A stretch of 64,000 nt of DNA from Paraphysoderma sedebokerense (Eukaryota; Blastocladiomycota; Physodermatomycetes; Physodermatales; Physodermataceae). The position numbers and the translations under genes are program-made. The stretch covers positions 1-64,000 of the forward strand of contig JAHLJZ010000112.1 of the NCBI GenBank assembly GCA_025602915.1. Reading direction: 5' to 3'. Numbering within the stretch: position 1 is the stretch's first letter; each line of letters starts with the position of its first letter. Below the pieces are notes generated by a model. That model was not told the DNA's origin, ran no database searches, and saw only the letters and a list, made by a program, of their open reading frames with translations. This document shows positions 12,129 to 22,670 of this stretch, piece by piece.

Positions 12129-12922
12129 TGCGGAGGTTCAATCCCAGAGGAGGCGTAGAAAATATAGGTTTTCAGTCTGTTAGGAAGTTGTCAGAGTTTG
12201 ATGAATTGACAAAAGACTTGGTTTGACAGGTGTGATGATAACTTTGTCAAGAGCTACGCCGTACGCGGTTCTTTGCCCCTCAAATTTTCATGGTTGAATA
12301 CATCACTCACAGAAAGCACTCAATGTTATATATATTGCTGTACACTATACACGATACATTGTGTACCTCATTATTGCTTCAAAACAGTTTGAATATGCAA
12401 AAGTTTAAATCCCGTACTGTTTGCATTTGTCGGTACCGAAATATTTTGTTTGTCGTCATGTGCATGGAATTGTTCTATGAAGAGTCTATCTACGACAAGC
12501 ACGCGGTCAGAAACTCCGAAAGACAGGCCAGCACAATTTTATTGTTCTAATATATAAAAGTTCACTTTGCATTGATTCTTGAATCGTTACAAGTTGTAAC
12601 TTGTTTCTGCTCAGTGATTTTGGATATTGTCTTCTGGGGTAGTTGCTTTGGATTAGATGAAGGACAAGGTGCCCGTTCCAACTGTTGCACAACCATTATT
12701 AAGCACACAAGTAAGCAAATCTTAATATTCTACCCTCAATGTATTATATTTCTGCATATTTACAGGTTGACTCAACTTAATTTTTGTTAAAATACCTTTC
12801 TGGTTCGCCGCAAATTCAGCGTGTTCACCAACACTCCGTCCAACTCCGTCCTCTCGTCGTCGCGGATCAATTAACAAACAACCCTGTCCGTCTCCATCCC
12901 AGCATCATCTCATTTGCAAACG
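12129..12922. promoter_or_regulatory. Divergent promoter region, Cys-rich gene / MPDU1
   Basis: About 800 bases between two start codons on opposite strands. It is AT-rich with several TATA-like stretches (for example 12329-12336 and 12549-12556). A GTAAGC at about 12710 and a TTTACAG at about 12760-12766 could be the ends of an intron in the 5' UTR of the MPDU1 gene. No protein was recognised. Confidence 0.35.
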
Positions 12923-13764
12923 ATGGCCGATATCATTGCTCCCGCTATCAAGGCGCTCCAGCCTGTTGTTCAACCCATCATCGGAAAGAAATGCTTCAAG
13001 TCCCTGCTTCTCGACTTTGACTACACAGATGTCCCTTGTCTTAAATTATTTCTGTCAAAAGGTAGTCAATGGAATAGCTGTTCACAATTTCTCCTCTTTC
13101 ATCTGAGCTCATCATTGACCTACGTCAATTGTTTCTTCATGTCAAAATAGGTTTAGGAATCGGAATTGTAGTATTCGGGGCCATCGTTAAAGTCCCACAA
13201 ATTCTTAAAATCCTGTCATCAAAGTCTGCAGCCGGCCTTTCATTTCCAGCCTACGTCCTCGAATCCCTGGCCGCAATCATCACAGTCGCTTACAATGTAA
13301 ACAACAAGAACCCGTTCAACACTTATGGCGAAACAGCTTTCATTTGCTTTCAAAATATCATTATCATGCTTTTAATGGGATTATACCGTCGCCAATACAG
13401 CCTGTCTTATCTAACCCTCGTCTCATCGTTTGCCGCATCGTATGTCCTCTTTGCGTCGAACTTGATTCAACCCAATGTACTACAATATCTACAAGGTCTT
13501 ACCATCCCTTTGTCGATTTCGTCTAAAATTCCTCAAATCTTTACCATTTACAAAGAAGGGCATACTGGCCAGCTGTCTGCTTTCACAATCTTTGCATTCT
13601 TTGCTGGAAGTGTAGCGAGGGTTTTCACGACGATGCAAGAAGTAAATGATGGACTTATTCTGCTGAGTTTCGCCCTAACTAGTATCCTCAATGCAGTTTT
13701 GGTTCTGCAATTGATGTATTATTGGAATGTCAAGCCAGTTGACGCTAAGAAAAAGACGGCGTAA
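12923..13764 (+). CDS. MPDU1: MPDU1-like PQ-loop membrane protein
   Basis: ER membrane protein of the family needed for use of dolichol-phosphate-mannose and dolichol-phosphate-glucose in glycosylation. Two exons (12923-about 13061 and about 13151-13764) give about 250 residues, the usual size. The two PQ motifs are visible: AIVKVPQILKILSSKSAAGLS in the first half and SSKIPQIFTIYKEGHTGQLS in the second. Around seven hydrophobic segments follow the family pattern, and the C-terminus is short and basic (VDAKKKTA). The N-terminus LKLFLSKGLGIGIVV matches the start of the first helix. The cis-prenyltransferase at 28077-29550 makes the dolichol precursor on which this pathway depends. Direct transport by MPDU1 proteins has not been settled. 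Confidence 0.9.
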
Positions 13765-14386
13765 ATATATAGTTGATTTCACGCAGGAAAGAGGTGTCAA
13801 ACTCGGCTATTCAATCTTACTGTGCTTGACATTGTGAATAGAAACTTACATAAAATCAGATGTTGCATGAGAGATCGAAATCTACCCTCCTCATCCTTTT
13901 AATATACAAAGTCCAGCGTATGATCCTCGTCTTGTAAATCCCGTTACACAAATGATAAAAATCACACGTGCTGCAATGTTGATGCCGAGAAATCCATCTT
14001 GATGGGGCGAGGAATACTCCTGAAATCCCCTGGTCGTGTTTCCCGTCTAAAAACACCCATCGCTCCCTCTCCACCCAAATAATCTCCCTGCCTATACAAA
14101 TAACATTCGGTTTGCATCTGTCATTGCATTCTGCAGAAGCTTTTCAGCTCTTCTTGTCTCTCCAAGTTGGCTGTACCCAGGTAATCGACTGGTGAGTTCC
14201 TTTCTTCTCTGGGGACGACGTTTGCATGAACGATCCATTTTTTAAAAAAACAGTACACCTTTGTTGGTTTGTCTTGCGTAGATAACACATACTGCGCAGA
14301 ATACATTCAAAAGGATATCTATCGCCTCATACTGACTCCTCTTTTTGACAGTGAAAACCCCTAACTATCGTGGGCGTCAAGTAAAG
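13765..14386. other. Intergenic / possible 5' UTR exon of next gene
   Basis: About 620 bases. A clean splice acceptor (pyrimidine-rich CTCCTCTTTTTGACAG, ending at 14351) lies 35 bases before the first in-frame ATG of the next gene. That gene therefore probably has an upstream exon in this interval, coding or untranslated. I could not choose the donor with confidence. Confidence 0.4.
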
Positions 14387-15493
14387 ATGATAACAGCTGA
14401 AATATCCAATCCCTCTTCCCAAGTCGACAGAGAAGACACATCAAAGTCCCTTGGTATCAGGGTAAAATCAAATGCAGCTGTCATATTTTCCGGATCTTTA
14501 ACTTTTCTCGCTGCCGTCTTTACCGCCCTCGCCCTTTTCATCGCTACTTATGCGCTTTCGATTTTCAAAGATATGTCGTCAGTCGCTATGACATCCTACG
14601 ATAAAATATCACCTAAAATTCTTCCACTGTACGACGTTTTGTATCACTTTACCGTCGAATTCGTCCAAATGGTGCGGGATGCGAATGCAGGGAAAATAGA
14701 GTGGGACGTAGTTAAAGAATGGATAGAAGCTCGTATTCAAGGTAGCAGTCAGTACACTCGAGCTGCGTTGAAGGAGTATTATGATCAAGTTTTATCTGAT
14801 CTCATTGAACGAATCAAACATACTAAAACCGAATTGACTGAAGCGAATTGGAGAGAGTTGACTCATTCCCTTTTAAATTTTGTCATGGAAAAATCAAAGA
14901 ATTGGAGTAGAGTATTGAATCAAAGACAGAGTCTGGCTTTGGTCAAATATAATAGTAATGGTAAGCAGCGAAGAAAGCAGAAGAAAGTAAAGAAATCATC
15001 GACTGGAACGTCCACTAATTCTGAAGGGGCTACCCTTAAGAAGAAATCAAGAAAGACAAAGTCAACAAAACTTGAACAATCAAACCCACCTGCTTCATCA
15101 GAATCTACCTCCACCTCATCGTCATCGTCATCATCATCCGCATCATCTAGAGTATCGTCAGCAGCAAATTCACCTCAGAAGCCAACTGCTTCTCCACGAA
15201 CTCGCAAAGCCAAATCGGCCGCTCAATCACAATCCACTGTCCGCTCTTTTCTTGAATCTCTTATATCCCACCTTCCTGAAGACATTTCACAGTCAATTCA
15301 TCCTCATATCTCCTCTCTTGAATCCATCATTCAATATTTGACACCAAAACAAGCAATCTTGGCTTACTTGACTATTATCGAATTCATTTTAACAACAATT
15401 GAAACTACACCCATAATGGACCCTGTGCCATTTGCAAAGTCTATGGCAGGATTAGGAAAGCAAGTTGTCGATGCTGTGAAAGGAAAACTGTAA
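14387..15493 (+). CDS. Unidentified single-pass membrane protein with Ser-rich linker
   Basis: Open from the ATG at 14387 (MITAEISNP) to 15493, about 368 residues. The frame stays open upstream as far as a splice acceptor at 14351, so a further N-terminal exon is possible. A hydrophobic segment, FSGSLTFLAAVFTALALFI at about residues 35-60, is the only clear membrane span. It is followed by an amphipathic helical region, a very basic stretch (GKQRRKQKKVKKSS), a long Ser-rich low-complexity linker, and a C-terminal helical domain of about 100 residues (SFLESLISHLPEDISQSI, then a hydrophobic stretch around ILAYLTIIEFILTTIET). No family was recognised. The layout suggests an organelle or ER surface protein, but this is only inference. 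Confidence 0.6.
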   Translation: MITAEISNPSSQVDREDTSKSLGIRVKSNAAVIFSGSLTFLAAVFTALALFIATYALSIFKDMSSVAMTSYDKISPKILPLYDVLYHFTVEFVQMVRDANAGKIEWDVVKEWIEARIQGSSQYTRAALKEYYDQVLSDLIERIKHTKTELTEANWRELTHSLLNFVMEKSKNWSRVLNQRQSLALVKYNSNGKQRRKQKKVKKSSTGTSTNSEGATLKKKSRKTKSTKLEQSNPPASSESTSTSSSSSSSSASSRVSSAANSPQKPTASPRTRKAKSAAQSQSTVRSFLESLISHLPEDISQSIHPHISSLESIIQYLTPKQAILAYLTIIEFILTTIETTPIMDPVPFAKSMAGLGKQVVDAVKGKL

Positions 15494-16189
15494 AGTGGCA
15501 TTTCAACGGATGTCTTCGGAATTATTATTCGGTAATGGAAACTCTATTGCTACGACGAAGGATGTTGGGTCGCCCAATTAGAATAAGATAAATAACGATT
15601 GAAGTGTGTTGGAGACGTTTAATGGTCAGGAGTAAACGATCAAACAATTTATATGGATATCTACAAGATATTAATACCCCTCTGTGTTGGACAGTATAGA
15701 TCCTTTGTTGGGTTTCTTTTGTTTCGTCATCTTTCCTTGGAACGGACATACATAGCTTTATTGCTCGATGTATTTTATCTTACCTCGCTACACAGCTTAA
15801 ACTTTTAATCTAAGCGTAGCCTTGTATATTTAGCTTACCAAATTTGTTGGAAACGAAAATCATAGTTACATATATACATATATAAAGTTTATACTTATTC
15901 TCATGTTTTCGTTTGCGGTCGATTGACATTGATGCAATCAGCCGATCATGGAACAAATTAAGATCTCGAGCTAATTCCTTCCCAGGTGGAAGATGAGTTT
16001 GAGTGTTATTCCCTGGCGGCTTCCTTATAGGATAAGCACGGCGGGGATGGGCAGCGAAGAGTGGCCATACCTAAATTTTTTCTTCACATTGGTGGCACAT
16101 AAGCATGAATTTGGGATTAATCCGATTATAATATGACAATTCACCGGACCCGGGGATACGAACAACTCTAGGTGTTCTAGGATAGAAAT
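15494..16189. other. Intergenic flank of the repeat array
   Basis: AT-rich 3' flank of the membrane-protein gene. A short TATA-type microsatellite (ACATATATACATATATA) is at about 15868-15885. A more GC-balanced stretch with GGCGGCTTCC and GGCACGGCGGGG lies near 16015-16040. No gene was recognised. The repeat array begins after it. Confidence 0.4.
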
Positions 16190-19100
16190 TGTGATTTAAT
16201 ATTACTAATTAAGAAAAGAAACTGAAAACATGATGATTGATCAAACATAATGGTAAGTTATGCTGATGCTGCATGATATACTGTCCGGACTATCATGACG
16301 GGCCCGAGATTCAAACTGCAGGGTGCATCAACTTCATGCAGCAAGATGTTCATTATTACCGTTGTAATTGAAATTTCAACAGAATCATAGTATATAATTG
16401 TTCATGTAAGTTATACTGTTGGAGAATATAAGATCTCAAACATCACTGTATGTGACCTTAATGCTGTAGGATGCCACGGCTGGCCAGCACGCGCTTCCAT
16501 ACTGCAGGATGCTGCATGATATTTGCCATCAACATAGTGATGGAAATTATCATGTATATTTAAAAATATGATTCAGTCAATCATTTGTTGAGCCCGAAGC
16601 TTACGTCAATTTAAAATTTTAGTGTATGACATTGATACTGTAGGATGTACCAACACACATAAGATGTGGCGGTTCATGCTGCAGGATGCATCAACTTTCA
16701 TGTTGCATAATGATGATTAACATACCATTGTAAATATATTTTCCCTATAATTATAGCATATACCATCTCATGTAAAGTATAATAATAGATAATATAAGAA
16801 TATCTCAAACTGCATGGTAAGTGACTAATGCTGTAGGATGCAGCACCAACACGTCTTCATGCTGCAGGATGCACCAACTTTCGTACTCTGCTATACGAAA
16901 ATCACGATAATCTTGATGACTGGCAAATTCATGTTACTAAATAATCACAAAAATTTAACATCATAACGAATCGTCGAATATTATGGTGTATTATGTCGAT
17001 GCTGTAGGATGAAACTGATAATCACTGACACGTAGGGCCCAAATTGGTTGGTGCATCCGGCAGCATGAATGACATACACTATTATTTCAAATTGACATCA
17101 AGGTTCGGGTTAAAATATCAGCTCTTGTAAATTATATATGTAGATATACATGATTATTTCCATGACTATGCTGATTGCAAGTATCACACTGCATCCTGCA
17201 GTATGGAAGTTGGCCTGCCGTGGCATCCTACAGCATAAAGTCACATATCATTTATACTTGATATATCATTATAGTGTCTATCAATGTGTCTTACATTAAC
17301 AGCTATACACTATATTTATGTTTACTTCTCAATTGCAAACATGAACATCATGCAGGATGAACTTGATGCAGGATGAACTTGATGCACCCTGCAGTTTGGA
17401 TCGCGGTCAGCCATATATTGTTAGTGTATCATGCACAATCATCAAAATCAACAAAATATACCGTAATAATCGAGAAATTATTGTAACTTTAGTCTTTAAC
17501 TGTTTTCATGATCAGTTTTTCCATGCATCATGCAGTATGAATCGAGACTAGTCCAGGCGCGACGACACCCTACGATATAAAAATCTACATTTAAAAGGAG
17601 TATCCCTTATAAATAAATGCACCTAAGCGTTTTATTTTATCGTTACTAGGCAAAATATAACATGTCATTGCGCTAATAGGAGTTTAGATGCATCCTGCAG
17701 CATGAAAAGCAGGTCTTCATACTCCTTGGGGCATCATGCAGTAAAGTTATTATACGATTAGACTTCTGTAATATGTACTCGTTTTAGAATGTTGATGACG
17801 AAGATCATTACAAGAAAGGAAAGGACATCATGCTGTATGGAGGATTCGCGCATCCTGCAGTATGAACCGTGTACTCAATCCTGCAGCTTGGACCATCTTA
17901 CTGCATTGAATCAAACGGCAGTAGGTATAATCAATTTCAGATAACTATATTGCAGATTTTATGTTTAAATTTAACGAACCTTACTGAAAATACCGATTCC
18001 TGGTATGAATGCCATGCAGGATCCTACAGTTTGCGCGTTCGGTGTTGTTGCTGCATCCTACAGCATCAAAGTCAGATTCCATGATGTTTGAAATATTATT
18101 ATAATCTCTATCATTATGACTTAAATGAACAAGTATATACTATATTCATGTTTAAATTCCAATTACAATGGTGATCATGATTATCATGCAGCATGAAGTT
18201 GATGCACCCTGCAGTTTGATTCGCGGTCAGGCATCAATCATCAGTGTATCATACAGCATCGACAAAATATACCACAACGTTCGACAATTAATGATAAATT
18301 CAATTATTTTAATCATTGAATAAACATTACTTTGTCAGTAACCGAGATGATTGTGACAATCGTAAAGCATAGTACGTAAGGTGGTGCAAACTGCAACCTG
18401 CGGTTTATATATGACCCCGTTGACCCACGTCAATCCTACAGCTAGACCATCCTACTACATTGAATTCAAATGGCAGTCAGTATTATGAATTCAAAATTAA
18501 AGATGCCGAAATTTCTAATATCTGGTATGGATGCCATGCAGGATCCTACAGTTTGAACCGCTTTCGGTGTTGTTTTTGCATCCTACAGCATCAAAGCCAC
18601 ATACCATAATGTTTGAAATATTATTAAAGTCTCTATCATTATGGCTTACATGAACAACTGTATACCATGTTTATATTCAAATCTCCATTACAATGGTGAT
18701 CATGAACATCATGCAGCATGAAGGTGATGCACCCTGCAGTTTGAATCGCCGTCAGTCATCAATAGTCAATGTATCATACAGGATTAATATGATGTACCAC
18801 AAGGTTCGATAACTAATTATAAATTCAATTGTATTTGAGCTTATATTATCATTATTTTGTCTGTGACTATCGTGCGGCACAGAACGAAGGAACTGCATCT
18901 TGCAGTATGAACCCTGAAACCTTGTATGTGTTGGTACATCCTGCAGCATCAACGTCATACACTATTTTTTTTAATTGACATCAAGCTTCTGATTCCAATC
19001 GTACATTGAATGGATTTGTATATATATGATAATTTTTATCTCTATGCTGATGAGAAATATCACGCTGCATCCTGCAGTATGCGCGGAAGCTGCCCTGCCG

Positions 19101-20799
19101 TGGCATCCTACAGCATTAAAGTCACACAACATGATGTTTGAGATGTTCTAATATTCTCCAACATCATATTACATTATCAACTATATGCATTTATTATGTT
19201 TAAATATCAATTTGGTGATCAAGAACATCATGCAGCATGAAGTTGGCGAATCCTGAAGTTTAAGGGATCGGTTGCCTATCAGGCGGCAACCTACAGCATC
19301 AAGATAATTTACCCATAATGTTCAATTAAATACTATATCTTCAATCATTTTGATCACTATTAACACTGATTTGTCAGTCATACGGGTGATTGTGATATTC
19401 GTACAGCCCAGTACGAAGGTCGTGGGTGCATCCTGCAGTTTGAACCGTGTTAGTCTTGCAGTTTGGAGCCTCCTGCAACATCAATGTCATTCACCATTAT
19501 TTCAAATCAAGCTTCGGGCTCCGATATAACATTGCTTGAATTACGTTCGTAAGTATATATGCCAATCTTTATCTCTATGCTGATGAAAAATACCACACTG
19601 CATCCTACAGTATGGAAGCTGGCCTGCGTGGCATCCTACCCAATTAAGTCACACACCATAATGCTTGGAATAATAATGTATTCTCCACCATTATGACTCG
19701 CATAGACAACTATATACTTTATTTAATCTCAAGCACAATGGGGATCATGACCATCGCTGCATGCAGCATGAAAGTGGACGCACCCTGCAGTTTGAATCGC
19801 GTCAGCCATAAATAGTCAGTGTATCATACAGCATCATGCAAATCTGCACAATATACCGTAATGAGCAACAAATTCTTATTGTCTCAATTTTTATTATCAT
19901 TTAATACCATAATTTGTCAGTTACCGAGAGGACAATGATGATCGTGCGGAACAGTACGTAAGTTGGTGCATCCTGCAGTATGAACCGCATTAGGCTCTGC
20001 AGTTAGGAACCTCTGACTGCACAGAATCAAAAATCAGTTAGAATTGATTCTTCAAAATTCCTACATTTCAAATTATGTAAATATAATTAACCTTTCTGAA
20101 ATTTTCAATTCCTGGAGATTCTGAATATCATGTAGTATCTTACAGTTTGACCCGTTTTCAGTGCTGTTGTTGCATCCTACAGCATCAAAGTCACATACCA
20201 TTGATACTTGAAATATCTTTATAGTCTCTATCAATATGGCTTACATGAACCACTATACATTATATTTATGGTTAATGCTCAATTACACTGGGGATCATGG
20301 ATATCATGCAGTATGAAGTTGATGCACCCTGCAGTTTGAATCGCGGTCAGTCATAAATAGTCAACGTATCAAACAGCATCAACATGATAAACCAAAACGT
20401 TCGACGATTATTTATAAAATTTGCTTGTTTTTGGGCATATAATATCATTATCCTGTTATTCATCAACATGATTGTTACTATCGTACGGCACGGAACGAAG
20501 GTGGTGCATCCTGCAGTATAATTTTCATGTTGCATGAAGTTGATTAATATACTATTGTGACTGTTTTTTTAGCATAAATATAGTATACGCTATTCCATGT
20601 AAGCTACAATGATAGAGAATATAGGCATTTTTTAAATATCATGATATGTGACTACTGCTGTAGGATACAGCACGAAGTATTCATACTGCAGAACTTACGC
20701 ACAATGCTGTACGATAACCAGGGTGATCTTTATGAACTGACAAATTCATGTTAATAATTAATCAAAAAACTTAGAATAATAATCAATCGTCGAAGATTA

Positions 20800-20996
20800 T
20801 GGTATACTATGTTGATGCTGTAGGATGCAACCGACAGCCCCTGACCCGCAAGGGATCCAAACAACAGGGTGCATCAAGTCCATGCTGCATGACGTTCATG
20901 ATTACCATTGTAATTGGATTTTCGACATAAATAGAGTAGCTAGATGTTTATGTAAGTTATAATAATAGAGAATGTAAGAATGTTTTAAGCATCATG
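20800..20996. repeat. Recent duplicate within the array, copy 1
   Basis: About 195 bases beginning near GTTGATGCTGTAGGATGCAA and running through TAAATAGAGTAGCTAGATG. It is nearly identical to 21682-21881. The close match, against the more degenerate units elsewhere in the array, points to a recent local duplication or gene-conversion event. It has the reverse orientation relative to the central block. Confidence 0.8.
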
Positions 20997-21681
20997 GTCA
21001 TAATAATGGTATTATACTTTGAAATATTGTTACAATTATGAAATAATTGTATTCATAATAATATATATTATACAATACTTTTTTTTTACTATCATATATT
21101 ATAATGATCGATCTTTAATTGATTATGATTTTTGATCATAATTTAGGATCATTTTAGGACTTTAATGCTGTAGCATGCAGCTCTCAAAGATTTCGCGGTT
21201 CGAAGTGCAGGATGCTGCATGACAGCAGAATTGCCAGGAATTAGAATCTTCAATATTATTATGTAACATATATAATGTGGAGTGTTGTGTCTGGATTCAT
21301 TGATACCTACTGATATTTGAGTCAATGCAGAAAGATTCTTCAAGCCGTAGAGCCTAACCCGGTTCAGGCTGCAGGATGCACCAACTTTCGGACTATGTTG
21401 TACGATTATCACGATCATCGTGATGACTGAGAAATTAATCTTACAAAATATTGAAGGGTCTAATTAATCTTCGAAAATTTATGGTGATTAAGTTGATGCT
21501 GTAGGGTGCAACTGAAAATCGCCGACCCTCAATGGACCCAAACTGCATGGTGCACCCAAATTTTCATGTTGCATGATATTGATAAACCTACCGATATGAT
21601 TTGTATTGTCAGCATAAATATAGGATATATTTATCTATGTAAGTGTTACTGACAGAGAGTGTAAGAATATTTCGAATATTA

Positions 21682-21881
21682 TGGTATACCATGTTGATGC
21701 TGTAGGATGCAACCGACAGCCCCTGACCCGCAAGGAACCCAAACTGCAGGGTGCATCAACTCCATGCTGCATGACGTTCATGATTACCATTGTATTTAAA
21801 TTTTCGACATAAATAGAGTAGCTAGATGTTTATGTAAACAATAGTAAGAGAGAATGTAAGAATGTTTTAGGTATCATGATC
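21682..21881. repeat. Recent duplicate within the array, copy 2
   Basis: Partner of 20800-20996, offset by about 880 bases. Both share the GACAGCCCCTGACCCGCAAGG segment, which no other unit keeps in full, followed by the same AT-rich tail. A related but more diverged unit lies between them at about 21480-21680. Confidence 0.8.
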
Positions 21882-22135
21882 ATGGGACTTTAATACTGCA
21901 GGATGCAGCAAGCACACCTCAAAGATTTCGCTGTTCATACTGCAGGATCCTGCATACATTCAAGATCACCGGAAATCATAAAATTCGCTAATCCGTACAA
22001 TACCAGATTTAAAGAGTCTGACCTACTGAAAGACTCTGATTTTTGTATTGATGTTACAGGATGTGCCAAAGGATGGTGACATGGTGTACTGTACAATAGT
22101 CACGATCCTCTTGATGACTGACAAACTAGTCATTG

Positions 22136-22670
22136 ATTTGATCAAATCAAATTTAGTAAAGAAAAGCTAGAATGTTTAGCTAGGATTCTGAAAAGTGCAA
22201 AATTCCCATTTTTGATAACGTTTTTGTAGATATTGATGAAAGTTCGCTGAACACCGAACTTTGAACGGATCGTCAAGAGTAGAAGCAAATCTATTTTCCG
22301 ATTTGCGGGCCGAGCGTAGTCAAACCGTCTAATTGGCACAGTCGTCGAACCCACGCGCACCCCAATCAATTAAACTTTCCTATGCCGTTAACAACAGGAA
22401 TCCTGCATATTTCTCGGGCAAATAATTTCTTCCCTGGTCACCCCATAATTTGGCCATCCGCAGAAATGCTTAATACCAAGGAGACGCGAACTCACTAACA
22501 GTACGAATGACGTCACAGTAACCTAAAATTCATTCCGTAAACTCTAAACCAAAGGCGACTTTTATATTAACCCCAGAGACATTTAAGTAACGCCCCAGAT
22601 TACCTTGGAGTCCGACACACACTCAATTACATTTTTCAAAATATCTCCCTACGCACTCAATACGACAACA
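22136..22670. promoter_or_regulatory. Promoter region of the Gly/Tyr-rich gene
   Basis: The first 240 bases after the array have an open minus-strand frame without any recognised domain. From about 22400 the composition becomes more mixed and a TTTTATATTA element lies at 22559-22568, about 105 bases before the start codon, in a position possible for a TATA box. No defined factor site was assigned. Confidence 0.35.

Larger units (their letters stand above)
16190..22135. repeat. Gene-free satellite-like array of ~530-bp units with inverted flanks
   Basis: About 5.9 kb of AT-rich sequence with no credible coding frame. It is built from degenerate units of about 530 bp. Each unit carries several copies of a GC-richer core, GCATCCTRCAGYATG or its complement CTGYAGGATGC, in fixed surroundings. 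In the central block the landmark GCATCCTACAGCAT recurs at 17223, 18053, 18578, 19103, 19631 and 20172, giving spacings of 830, 525, 525, 528 and 541. A second landmark, CATGCAGCATGAAGTTG, shows the same period. From about 16190 to 17050 and again from about 20520 to 22135 the landmarks appear reverse-complemented (ATGCTGTAGGATGC at 16461, 16828, 16999, 20814 and 21695). The array is therefore a central direct block with inverted flanks. There are no terminal repeats around the whole and no transposase. Candidate natures are a satellite, a centromere-type region or a MITE-derived array. Confidence 0.85.

Noticed and set aside
12290-12790. Plus-strand frames in the divergent promoter before MPDU1
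   Set aside because: No conserved residues, and the region fits a promoter with a possible 5' UTR intron.
16190-22135. The array as a CRISPR array
   Set aside because: The repeated cores are short and degenerate, appear in both orientations and have spacers that are themselves repeated. There are no cas genes and the context is eukaryotic.
16190-22135. The array as the remains of a retroelement or virus-like element
   Set aside because: No coding remnants, no long terminal repeats and no poly-A tail were seen. The regular 530-bp period does not suit a single old element.
22142-22369. Minus-strand frame of 75 codons next to the array
   Set aside because: No domain, no supporting splice sites and partly inside the end of the array. 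Also considered as a tRNA because of GGTTCGACG, but no cloverleaf could be drawn.
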